The position numbers were made by a program, and so were the translations under genes. This document shows positions 6,900 through 15,105 of a stretch of DNA of 64,000 nucleotides, in pieces. The notes under the pieces are model-generated. The model saw only the letters and a program-made list of their open reading frames with translations, did no database searches and was not told the origin of the DNA. The DNA comes from Pantoea eucrina (lineage in GTDB: Bacteria > Pseudomonadota > Gammaproteobacteria > Enterobacterales > Enterobacteriaceae). The stretch covers positions 1 through 64,000 of the forward strand of contig NZ_MIPP01000004.1 of NCBI RefSeq assembly GCF_002095385.1, written 5' to 3'. The stretch's first letter is position 1, and each line of letters starts with the position of its first letter.

Positions 6900-9743
6900 T
6901 TACTCCAGCGCTTTCAGTCGCAGCTCTGAAGGTTGCGGGCGGCCAAACAGGTAACCCTGAAACAGCGTGCAGCCCTCTTCACGCAGCTTCGCAAACTGTT
7001 CGCTGTTCTCCACGCCTTCCGCCGTGATCTGAATATCCAGGCTGCGGCTCATGCCGGTTATTGCCCGGATGATCGCCAGCGCTTCGCGGCTGTCGCCCAT
7101 ATCGTTGATAAAAGACTTATCGATTTTGATCTTATCGAACGGGAATGAGCGCAGATAGCTCAGCGAAGAGTAGCCGGTGCCAAAATCATCCAGCGCAATC
7201 TGTACGCCCAGCGCTTTAAGGTTCTGCAGCGTCCGGATATTGCCCAGCGTATCGTCCAGCAGCACCGACTCCGTGATCTCCATCTCCAGCCGATGCGGTG
7301 CCAGACCTGACTCCTTCAGCGCCCCCTCAACCACCGACACCAGCGAGCTGTTTTTAAACTGCAGCGGTGAGAGATTCACCGAAACGGACTGTTCGGTGTT
7401 CCAGCTCTGCGCTTCGCGGCACGCCTCATACAGCGCATAGGCACCCAGCATATGAATCAGCCCGGTCTCTTCAGCAATCGGGATGAAATCCACCGGCATG
7501 ATCAAGCCTTTGACCGGATGGTGCCAGCGCATCAGCGCTTCATAACCAATAATGCCGCTCTGACTGGTAATGGGCTGATAGTAAAGTCTGAGCTGCCGCC
7601 CGGTAATCGCATCACGCAGATCGTTTTCAATGATGCGCCGGCTGCGCGCCTGGTCATCCATCTCTGGCGTAAAGTGCTCATAGCGGTTACGGCCGTTACG
7701 CTTCGCCTCGTAGAGCGCCATATCGGCGCAGCGCAGCATATGTTCCGGCGTGTTGACGGCCTGGGTGGTCAGGGCGATCCCCACGCTCAGGCCCACGGTA
7801 AGATTATGCCCTTCGACATTCATGGGCGGATGAATCGCCTCGATCAGGCGCTGCGCCACCGTGGCCGCTTCGTCAGCGTTGTGGATATCGGGCAGCACAA
7901 TAGCAAATTCGTCGCCGCCGATGCGGGCCAGCGTATCACGCTCACGCAGCACGCTGCGCAGCCGCTTAGCCACCGCGCGCAGCAGATCGTCACCAATCTG
8001 GTGGCCAAGCGCATCATTCACGTTTTTGAAATTATCGAGGTCGAGACAAAGCGTGGCGCTGATCTGGTTCTGTGCCGTGTCGTTACGCAGCGCTTCGCTG
8101 AGTTTTTGCCGGAACAGAATGCGGTTAGGCAGGCTGGTCAGGTTGTCGTGATGCGCCATATGGTGAATACGCGCATCCGCTTCGCGCTGGTCAGTCACAT
8201 CTTCCACGATCAGCATGACATAATTTTGCCGCATATCTTTGCCGGTGATGGTGGTGGCGCGGGTATGCAGAACCCGCTCACCGCTGGCAGTCAGCAGCAG
8301 CTGCTCGCGGGCGTGAATGCCTTCACTGCGCAGCGCAATATCCGCCAGGCTATTAAAGTAGTCGCTCAGTTCGGCAGACATGCACTCGTGCGGACGCTTA
8401 TGCATGAGCAGCGATCGGCTCAGCCCAAACAGCTGCTCAGCCTTGGCATTCACCATCAGAATTTCGCGGCTGATAGCATCCTCCACAATCACGCAGGAGG
8501 GGATGTTGCTGATGATGGTGTCGAGAAAGGTCGACAGCTCCGACATTCTGCTGCTCTGCGCCTGTGCCAGATCGCGCGCGCGCAGAAGCTGCTGCTCATG
8601 TTCACGCCGCTCCGTCACGTCGCGCGTGATTTTGGCAAATCCGATCAGGCGTCCACTCTCATCATGAATCGCGTCAATTACCACGTGCGCCCAGAAAGCC
8701 GATCCATCTTTCCGGTAGCGCCATCCCTCATCTTCAAACCGCCCGGTTTTTAGCGCAATGCCGAGGTTTGCATCCGGCAGATGGAGCTGGCGCTCCTGCG
8801 CGCTGTAAAAGAGTGAGAAGTGCTGCCCCACAATCTCATCTGCGCGATATCCTTTAGCGCGCTGCGCCCCGGCGTTCCAGTTAACGACTCGCCCCTTCAG
8901 GTCCAGCATGTAGATAGCGTAATCGGTGACGCCCTCCACCAGCAGCCGAAACGTTTTTTCATGTTCGCGCTGCTGGCGCAGCAGCGCCTGCTGTTCAGTG
9001 CAGTCGCGGGTAATTTTTGCGTAGCCAATCAGTTTCCCGGCGTCGTCGCGAATTGCGTCGATGATAACGTGCGCCCAGAAAGCGGAACCATCTTTACGAT
9101 AGCGCCACCCCTCATCTTCAAAACGTCCGGTTTTAAACGCGGTCGTAAGATTCTTTTCCGGTAGATGGTTCAGACGATCCTGCGCGCTGTAAAAGCGGGA
9201 GAAGTGCTGTCCGACAATTTCCTCTGCCACGTAGCCTTTTGTCCGCTGAGCCCCGGCATTCCAGTTCTCAACGTTGCCCTCCAGATCCAGCATATAAATC
9301 GCATAGTCGGTTACGCCCTCTACCAGTAAACGAAAGCGCTGCTCCTGTTCACGCTGCCTGCGCTGCTGCGCCTGCTGCTGCGTGTAGTCGCGGGTGATTT
9401 TGGCAAAACCCAGCAGCTCGCCCTGCTCATCCCGGATAGCGTCAATCACGACGTGAGCCCAGAACGCGCTGCCATCTTTGCGATAGCGCCAGCCTTCGGT
9501 TTCAAACTTACCGGTTGCGGCAGCAACAGAGAGACCGCGCTGCGGCGCGCCGTTTTTGCGCTCCTCTTCGCTATAAAACAGCGCAAAATTTTTACCAACG
9601 ATCTCATCTGGCGTATACCCTTTGGCGCGCTGCGCACCGGTATTCCAGTTAGCAACGGTACCGTCAGGTTTGAGCATGTAAATGGCGTAATCTACGACGC
9701 TCTGCACCAGCAGCCGATACATTACATCAGAGTTATTGTTCAT
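6900..9743 (-). CDS. PAS x4 - GGDEF - EAL c-di-GMP enzyme with triplicated PAS unit
   Basis: This is a predicted cytoplasmic sensor protein for cyclic di-GMP turnover. The start at 9743 (MNNNSDVMYRLL) gives 947 residues; the frame is open further upstream, but that extension has no family character. Three near-identical PAS-PAC units occupy about residues 9-122, 137-250 and 265-378. Each contains YRKDGSAFWAH, at Tyr87, Tyr215 and Tyr343, exactly 128 residues apart. A divergent fourth PAS follows at about 405-520. The GGDEF motif is intact, with an RERD inhibitory I-site five residues upstream. The EAL domain is also intact ([30 protein letters not shown]), so both synthesis and hydrolysis are possible. 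No transmembrane segment is seen. The sensed ligand is unknown. Confidence 0.9.
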   Translation of the reverse strand: MNNNSDVMYRLLVQSVVDYAIYMLKPDGTVANWNTGAQRAKGYTPDEIVGKNFALFYSEEERKNGAPQRGLSVAAATGKFETEGWRYRKDGSAFWAHVVIDAIRDEQGELLGFAKITRDYTQQQAQQRRQREQEQRFRLLVEGVTDYAIYMLDLEGNVENWNAGAQRTKGYVAEEIVGQHFSRFYSAQDRLNHLPEKNLTTAFKTGRFEDEGWRYRKDGSAFWAHVIIDAIRDDAGKLIGYAKITRDCTEQQALLRQQREHEKTFRLLVEGVTDYAIYMLDLKGRVVNWNAGAQRAKGYRADEIVGQHFSLFYSAQERQLHLPDANLGIALKTGRFEDEGWRYRKDGSAFWAHVVIDAIHDESGRLIGFAKITRDVTERREHEQQLLRARDLAQAQSSRMSELSTFLDTIISNIPSCVIVEDAISREILMVNAKAEQLFGLSRSLLMHKRPHECMSAELSDYFNSLADIALRSEGIHAREQLLLTASGERVLHTRATTITGKDMRQNYVMLIVEDVTDQREADARIHHMAHHDNLTSLPNRILFRQKLSEALRNDTAQNQISATLCLDLDNFKNVNDALGHQIGDDLLRAVAKRLRSVLRERDTLARIGGDEFAIVLPDIHNADEAATVAQRLIEAIHPPMNVEGHNLTVGLSVGIALTTQAVNTPEHMLRCADMALYEAKRNGRNRYEHFTPEMDDQARSRRIIENDLRDAITGRQLRLYYQPITSQSGIIGYEALMRWHHPVKGLIMPVDFIPIAEETGLIHMLGAYALYEACREAQSWNTEQSVSVNLSPLQFKNSSLVSVVEGALKESGLAPHRLEMEITESVLLDDTLGNIRTLQNLKALGVQIALDDFGTGYSSLSYLRSFPFDKIKIDKSFINDMGDSREALAIIRAITGMSRSLDIQITAEGVENSEQFAKLREEGCTLFQGYLFGRPQPSELRLKALE

Positions 9744-10021
9744 ATTTTGTGCCTGTTCCGGCCTGATACAGCATCGGCTTTTCAGAAGATTCTTAATTAT
9801 TTCAGACTTAAACGCAAAAGTGCAGCGCTGACAAGCGCTAATCGATTTCAGACAAAATCTGGCAGGAGTGTTATCGGCAGTGGCGAGAAAACGTTCAGAG
9901 AAATACATCATTCCTCGTGGCTACCTGCTATTTATGGCAGGTCAGTCGGGGAAGAGCATGCAGGAAAGCCGCATACCGGAGAGAGCCGGTATGGGCAGAG
10001 AGACGAGACGCTGTCGCTGGC

Positions 10022-10624
10022 CTATCGGGCTGCCAGCTGCTGCATAACCGGCAGCCACAGGTCGGTCATCATCCCTTTGCCGCCGGTAAGCGGGTCGCGC
10101 GGGGGCAGAGGAACGCGCTGAATTTGCTCTCTGGCTGCACGCAGCCGCGAGGGTTCATCGCGTATTGTTTCGGGCGTCATTCCTTCCGGATAAGCGCCGA
10201 CCATGAAAAAATCGTCTGACGCGTAAACCTGTTTATGCCCGACGCCTGCCGGGATCAGCACGGCATCACCTTCACGCAGCACCACCATACGCCCGCTGTC
10301 GCCGCCCAGCAGGATCTCAGCCCAGCCCGCCCCGACGCCCAGCACCTCATGCGTATTCGGATGATAGTGGGTATAAGGGAATACCGGCGCGCGCCATGCG
10401 GCAGGCCAGCCGCTGGCGGTAAAGGTCGTTTCAAACCAGCGTGCGCTATCTTCCGTGTCATCCGGCACCACACGCGGCCAGATAATCAGCGGCAGCAGGC
10501 TGTTCGGCACGCCGCCGCTGGCGTGAGAGAGCCGCAGATGCTGCGGGTTAAAGGAGGCGCCTGCTGAAAAGGTGCCGGCAGCAAACGACATCGATAACAG
10601 CAGGCTGGAAGAACAGGACGCCAT
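10022..10624 (-). CDS. YjlB-type cupin domain protein
   Basis: This is a cupin-fold protein resembling the YjlB family. The metal-binding cupin motif 1 is YTHYHPNTHEVLGVGAG, followed by a GDAVLIPAGVGHKQV motif 2, so His and Glu ligands are present. The reaction is unknown; YjlB-like proteins are otherwise cytoplasmic and uncharacterised. The start at 10624 (MASCSSS) is chosen for its GGAG ribosome binding site eight bases upstream. The first 25 residues are Ser/Ala-rich and hydrophobic and precede the conserved domain; they could be a weak signal peptide or just a variable tail. It lies between the two c-di-GMP genes on the same strand, but with sizeable gaps, so co-transcription is not assured. 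Confidence 0.75.
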   Translation of the reverse strand: MASCSSSLLLSMSFAAGTFSAGASFNPQHLRLSHASGGVPNSLLPLIIWPRVVPDDTEDSARWFETTFTASGWPAAWRAPVFPYTHYHPNTHEVLGVGAGWAEILLGGDSGRMVVLREGDAVLIPAGVGHKQVYASDDFFMVGAYPEGMTPETIRDEPSRLRAAREQIQRVPLPPRDPLTGGKGMMTDLWLPVMQQLAAR

Positions 10625-10804
10625 GAACGTGCTCCGACAAATAATGTTAATTAATTGTGGCAATTTCAGGCGGTAATGCAATGTGGCAATATCTGAAAAA
10701 ATCCCTGTTAATTAGTCGCTTAGTAACTTAAGCCAAATTTTTCGTTTCGGCGTTGCCGGTTTGTGATAGCGATCGCTCTCCGGGAGAGAGGTTGCGGTGC
10801 GCGC

Positions 10805-12892
10805 TCAGGCGGTTTTATCCAGATCGCACTGGCTGCTGACAAAATCGGGCAGTTCATTTACGCGCTCAGGTGGCAGCGGCCTGCCGAGCAGGTATCCCTG
10901 CAGCGTGTCGCAGCCAAGGCCGGTCAGAAAAGCCTGCTGATCGGGCGTCTCCACCCCTTCCGCGACCACTTTCAGATCCAGCGACTGCGCCAGCGCGACA
11001 ATAGCGGAGACGATAGTGGCGTCCTCGGAATTTGCCTGCAGCTCATTCACAAACGCGCGGTCGATCTTCAGTTCACTGGCGGGCAGCCGCTTCAGATAGA
11101 GCAGGCTGGAGTAGCCGGTTCCGAAGTCATCAATCGACGCCTTTACCCCCATGCTGGTGAGTTCAGTCAGGATACGCACGCTCTCTTCCGGATCGCGCAT
11201 CGCCGTGGTCTCTGTCACCTCCAGCGTCAGCTGCTCTGCCGGGATCTGATGCGTTTTCAGCGCCTGCGTCACGGTGGTAATCAGCCCGGACTGCTCAAAC
11301 TGCAGCGCAGAGAGGTTCACCGCAACTGACCAGGCGGTATGCCCCTCCTGATGCCAGCAGTGCAGCTGGCGGCACGCTTCGTTGATCACCCAGTTACCTA
11401 TATTTATGATTAAACCGGTTTTTTCTGCGCCAGGCAGAAACAGATCAGGCGTAAGCAGACCGCGCTGCGGGTGCTGCCAGCGCAGCAGCGCTTCAAAACC
11501 GAGAATCGGCCCGCCGGGGGCACAATACTTCGGCTGGTAAAACAGCCGCAGTTCACGGTTATCCAGCGCCTGCCACAGATCGTTGTTAAGCTGCAGCTGC
11601 GACTGCGCCAGAATATTCATTGAGGGCTGGAAGAAGGTGTAACCGTTGCGGCCATTGTGTTTGGTGTGGTACATCGCGGCATCAGCGTTAAACATCAGCT
11701 CGCGCTCATCTCTGCCGTCGCCAGGATAGACGGCAATCCCGATACTTAAAGAGACCACCAGCTCATAACGCGATATGGCAAACGGCCGGTCAACGGCCTT
11801 CACCAGCATATCGGCCACCGAGGCGGCGTCATTGGGATCGTCAATCTCCAGCAGCAGCACAAACTCATCTCCGCCCATTCGCGCCAGCGTATAGTGCCCC
11901 TGCATCTGGCTCATCATACGTTCCGTTACGCTCACCAGCAGTTTATCGCCGATATGGTGCCCGAACGCATCGTTAACCGCTTTAAAACCATCAAGATCCA
12001 TAAACATCAGTGCAAACTGCGACTTCTCGCGATTGGCTTTGTTGATCGCCTGATCGAGCCGATCCTCCAGTAAAATGCGATTGGGCAGCCGGGTCAGGTT
12101 GTCATGCAGCGCCAGCTGGGCCAGTTCACGGTTCGCCTCTGCCAGCGAGCGCGCCAGAATTGACGTGCGCGCCTGCATACGCGCATCCAGCATAGAGACC
12201 AGCAGCGTAATGCCGAGTATCGCCAGCGTCACCACGGTGACAATCATCGCCAGCCAGTCGCTGTTTACCCCGTGATGTGTGACGTGGCTGCTCGCCGGAA
12301 ATCCGGCCGCCGCCATACCGGTGTAGTGCATGCCGGCAATGGCACACCCCATAACAACCGAGGCGCCAAAACGCAGCAGCGTTACCCGGCCATAGCTGTG
12401 GCGCAGGTGAAAGGCCAGCCAGAGCGCAGCCCCTGATGCGAGCAGCGCAATCAGCACCGAGACGGCGATCCAGCCCCGGTTCCAGATAATACCCGGCATA
12501 AACATCAGCGCCGCCATGCCGGTATAGTGCATAGCCACTACGCCCGACCCCAGCACCAGCGCGCCGCCAGCCAGTCGCCGCCACGGCAGCTCTCCCACGC
12601 AGACCAGCCGCAGGGCAAAAATCGAGGCGAGAATAGCAACCAGCATGGAGGCTGCAGTGAGCACCGGATCATAGCTCATCTCCATATCGAGATTCATGGA
12701 GAGCATGCCGATAAAATGCATCGCCCAGATTCCTACGCCCATGGCAAAACCGCCCCCCAGCAGCCAGATGAGCGCGACGCGACCTGACGAGGAGGCGACC
12801 CGGCCTGCCATATCCAGCGCAGTAAAGGAGGCGAGCATGGCGACAATAATTGAAACGATAACCGTGAATGAGTCGTATGACGTTACCAGCAT
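10805..12892 (-). CDS. MHYT-GGDEF-EAL membrane c-di-GMP enzyme
   Basis: This is an inner-membrane cyclic di-GMP enzyme of 695 residues. The N-terminal 230 residues form a seven-helix MHYT sensor with three characteristic motifs: MHFIGM near residue 58 and MHYTGM near 121 and 184. These are proposed to bind copper and sense O2, CO or NO. A GGDEF domain (ARMGGDEF intact, but no RxxD I-site at the usual place: QGHY instead) and an intact EAL domain ([30 protein letters not shown]) follow. It is therefore potentially bifunctional and without product inhibition of the cyclase half. It is transcribed divergently from the Csu-type fimbrial operon, about 400 bp away. Confidence 0.92.
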   Translation of the reverse strand: MLVTSYDSFTVIVSIIVAMLASFTALDMAGRVASSSGRVALIWLLGGGFAMGVGIWAMHFIGMLSMNLDMEMSYDPVLTAASMLVAILASIFALRLVCVGELPWRRLAGGALVLGSGVVAMHYTGMAALMFMPGIIWNRGWIAVSVLIALLASGAALWLAFHLRHSYGRVTLLRFGASVVMGCAIAGMHYTGMAAAGFPASSHVTHHGVNSDWLAMIVTVVTLAILGITLLVSMLDARMQARTSILARSLAEANRELAQLALHDNLTRLPNRILLEDRLDQAINKANREKSQFALMFMDLDGFKAVNDAFGHHIGDKLLVSVTERMMSQMQGHYTLARMGGDEFVLLLEIDDPNDAASVADMLVKAVDRPFAISRYELVVSLSIGIAVYPGDGRDERELMFNADAAMYHTKHNGRNGYTFFQPSMNILAQSQLQLNNDLWQALDNRELRLFYQPKYCAPGGPILGFEALLRWQHPQRGLLTPDLFLPGAEKTGLIINIGNWVINEACRQLHCWHQEGHTAWSVAVNLSALQFEQSGLITTVTQALKTHQIPAEQLTLEVTETTAMRDPEESVRILTELTSMGVKASIDDFGTGYSSLLYLKRLPASELKIDRAFVNELQANSEDATIVSAIVALAQSLDLKVVAEGVETPDQQAFLTGLGCDTLQGYLLGRPLPPERVNELPDFVSSQCDLDKTA

Positions 12893-13295
12893 AGGGAAGT
12901 CCGGATTAACGCTGTTTCCAGCTATAAAGTCGTGTAAACGGCATCCCTGCAGCTTTTGAACCGCTATCGCCCTTCCTGAACGAGGCAGAAATCCAGCCCT
13001 CTTCCCGCGCCAGACGACAGCAGGCTGGCAGCAAGGCCAGCCACTGTTATGACTCTATTATCGGCCTGCGGGCAAAAATAATGAGTAGAAAAAGCGTGTC
13101 AGAGATTAGACGTACTACCAGGCTGAACTATAGTAAATAAAACTGATGTAAATCATAAAGCAACCTCAGTGCTAATCTGGGGGAAGCGCCATATATCGCC
13201 TTAATTCTCTTTGCCAGCGGCACTTTACGGGTTCGTTTTTTATTAACAGGCCAGGTGGAAAAGCATCGACTCCGGATAATCAGTAAGGAATGATT
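12893..13295. other. 403-bp divergent region between MHYT-GGDEF-EAL gene and fimbrial operon
   Basis: No ORF is supported. It contains a 7-bp stem hairpin (GGCTGGC/GCCAGCC, 13023-13042) and a candidate promoter for the fimbrial operon at 13107-13134. This leaves a long leader of about 150 bases before the first subunit gene, room for post-transcriptional control. Confidence 0.5.
13107..13134 (+). promoter_or_regulatory. Candidate sigma-70 promoter of Csu-type operon
   Basis: A -35-like TAGACG (four of six) and a -10 TATAGT (five of six) are separated by 16 bp, within an AT-rich stretch upstream of the first fimbrial gene. Confidence 0.4.
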
Positions 13296-13865
13296 ATGAA
13301 ACTCAAGCTTTTTCTTATGACCGCAGGCCTGTACACAGGATTGACGTCCGTAACGGCCCTGGCAGCCACCACTACCGGGGCGATCAACGCCACGCTCACG
13401 CTGACGACCGGTTGCCTGGTCAACGGTCAGTCAGCCACCACCGGCGTCAATTTCGGTACCCTGAACTTTGGCAGCAGCGCAGCTACCTTTGATACGCTGA
13501 ATGCCACGCTGGTGGGCGCGGCCGGCAGCGGTATCTATGTGCGCTGCACAACCGGACAGACCTTTAATGTACAGGTCACCAGCAGCAACGGCGCGCCGGG
13601 CACGATTTACGGCACCGTCAGCGGCCAGCCGCGCTACCTCATTCTGGGCTCGGATAATACGCGGGGCATCGCCTATACCCTCTACAGCGACGCCGCCTTT
13701 ACCACCGCGATAGCGAACAACACCAACATTGCCGCCAGCGGCACCACCGATCCGACGCTGGGCACCAACTATGCCATCTATGGTCGGGTCGTCGGCGGCG
13801 GCTTCAACCCGCTTATCCCGGCGGGTACCTATACCGACACCATAAACGTGGCGGTGAATTACTGA
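13296..13865 (+). CDS. Csu-type major pilin (spore coat U domain)
   Basis: This is a secreted subunit of an archaic (Csu-type) chaperone-usher pilus, similar in organisation to Acinetobacter CsuA/B. A Sec signal peptide of about 23 residues ends VTALA-A. The mature part is a single spore-coat-U domain with a pair of cysteines (TTGCLVNG and YVRCTTGQ) and a C-terminal beta strand GTYTDTINVAVNY typical of the fold. The start at 13296 is preferred because AAGGA lies six bases upstream; an ATG at 13290 touches the ribosome binding site. It is the first gene of a five-gene operon, and position and size suggest it is the main rod subunit. Confidence 0.88.
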   Translation: MKLKLFLMTAGLYTGLTSVTALAATTTGAINATLTLTTGCLVNGQSATTGVNFGTLNFGSSAATFDTLNATLVGAAGSGIYVRCTTGQTFNVQVTSSNGAPGTIYGTVSGQPRYLILGSDNTRGIAYTLYSDAAFTTAIANNTNIAASGTTDPTLGTNYAIYGRVVGGGFNPLIPAGTYTDTINVAVNY

Positions 13866-13880
13866 GCGCGGGCGCGCGCA

Positions 13881-14393
13881 GTGAGGCTATCCCTCTCTCT
13901 CTGGCGGGCGGCGGGGCTGATAGCAGCCTTCGCCTGCCTGCCGGCAGATGCGCTGCCTGTGGCAAACTTTCAGGTCGCTGCGTCCATCGTGGCGGGCTGC
14001 GTGGTGTCGGGCAGCAATACGGGCGTGTTTGGTACGCTCAACTTTGGCTCGCATTCCGGCGTGGCTACGGGAAACTTCAGCGCAAGCTACCTGCAGAGCA
14101 CAACGCTGAACCTGGCATGCACGCCAGGCACCGCCGTCAGCATGAGTATTGACGGCGGCGCTAACTACACCTCTGTCCGCAATCTCAAACACACCAGCAG
14201 CAGCAATACCGTTGCCTACCGGCTCTTCAGTAACGCTGCGCTGACTGCGCCTATACCCATTAACAGCGCTATAGCGCTGAACTATAGCAATGCAAATACG
14301 ATTACGCTGCCTGTTTATGGTCAGCTGACGCTGCCTGGCACCGCGCAAGCCGGAACCTATACCGACACGCTGACCGTCACCCTGAGCTGGTGA
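13881..14393 (+). CDS. Csu-type minor pilin (spore coat U domain)
   Basis: This is a second spore-coat-U domain pilus subunit of 170 residues, starting at a GTG 15 bases after the first pilin. The signal peptide (about residues 1-24) ends LPADA-L. The domain has the cysteine pair VAGCVVSG and LNLACTPG and ends with the conserved strand AGTYTDTLTVTLSW. It probably corresponds to a minor or tip-proximal subunit (CsuA or CsuB position). No strong ribosome binding site precedes the GTG, so it may depend on translational coupling to the upstream gene. Confidence 0.82.
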   Translation: MRLSLSLWRAAGLIAAFACLPADALPVANFQVAASIVAGCVVSGSNTGVFGTLNFGSHSGVATGNFSASYLQSTTLNLACTPGTAVSMSIDGGANYTSVRNLKHTSSSNTVAYRLFSNAALTAPIPINSAIALNYSNANTITLPVYGQLTLPGTAQAGTYTDTLTVTLSW

Positions 14394-14415
14394 TGCTGAA
14401 AAAAAAGGATGAACC

Positions 14416-15105
14416 ATGAGAAACCTGTGCGCGCTGCTTTTGCTGTTAATCATCCCCTCAGTCCGGGCCGCCAACTCGCTGATGATCTGGCCCATTGACC
14501 CCGCCATAGCCTCTGAAGATAAAGCCAGCGAGCTCTGGCTGGAGAACCGCGGCAGCAGCAGCACCATTATGCAGGTACGCATTTTTGCCTGGCAGCAGCG
14601 CGAGGGCCAGGAGCAGTATCAGACGCAGCAGCAGGTCGCCGCCAGTCCGCCTATGGTGCGGCTGGAGCCGGGGCAAAAACAGCTGGTACGCCTGATCAAA
14701 CAGACGCCGCCCCCTGCCGGTCAGGAGAGCGCCTATCGCGTGGTACTTGATGAGATCCCGTCGCCGCGTAAGCCCGGTGATAATCAGGCCGGGCTTAACT
14801 TTCAGATGCGCTATTCCGTTCCGCTGTTTGTCTACGGCAGCGGTCTGACGCGCGACAGCGCGAAAGCGGTGCTGAGCTGGCGCGAAGTCAGCAGCGGCGG
14901 CAGGCGCTGGCTGGAGCTGACCAACAGCGGCAGCGGCCATGCGCGCCTGAGCAATGTCCGCGCCGGCGGAGCCGCCCTGGGCAACGGCCTGTTTGGCTAT
15001 GTGCTGGCACACAGCAGCCAGCGCTGGCCGGTCAGCCAGCCCCTGCGCGGAGAGCTGGCAGCCGATGTCAACAACCGCGCCTGGCGCAGTACTGCCGCAC
15101 GCTAA
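14416..15105 (+). CDS. Csu-type fimbrial chaperone
   Basis: This is a periplasmic pilus chaperone of the archaic (FGL-type) class, the CsuC position. The signal peptide is about 18 residues, ending SVRAA-N. The PapD-like N-domain has the diagnostic strand PPMVRLEPGQKQLVRLIKQ and the YRVVLDEIP segment; the C-domain is the remaining 110 residues. It stabilises unfolded pilin subunits by donating a strand and delivers them to the usher. Its stop overlaps the usher start (TAATG), so the two are translationally coupled. The C-terminus is Ala/Arg-rich. Confidence 0.9.
   Translation: MRNLCALLLLLIIPSVRAANSLMIWPIDPAIASEDKASELWLENRGSSSTIMQVRIFAWQQREGQEQYQTQQQVAASPPMVRLEPGQKQLVRLIKQTPPPAGQESAYRVVLDEIPSPRKPGDNQAGLNFQMRYSVPLFVYGSGLTRDSAKAVLSWREVSSGGRRWLELTNSGSGHARLSNVRAGGAALGNGLFGYVLAHSSQRWPVSQPLRGELAADVNNRAWRSTAAR

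Noticed and set aside
7452..8753. 433-codon open frame opposite the PAS-GGDEF-EAL gene
   Set aside because: It is a shadow of a gene with intact catalytic motifs; no ribosome binding site or domain character.
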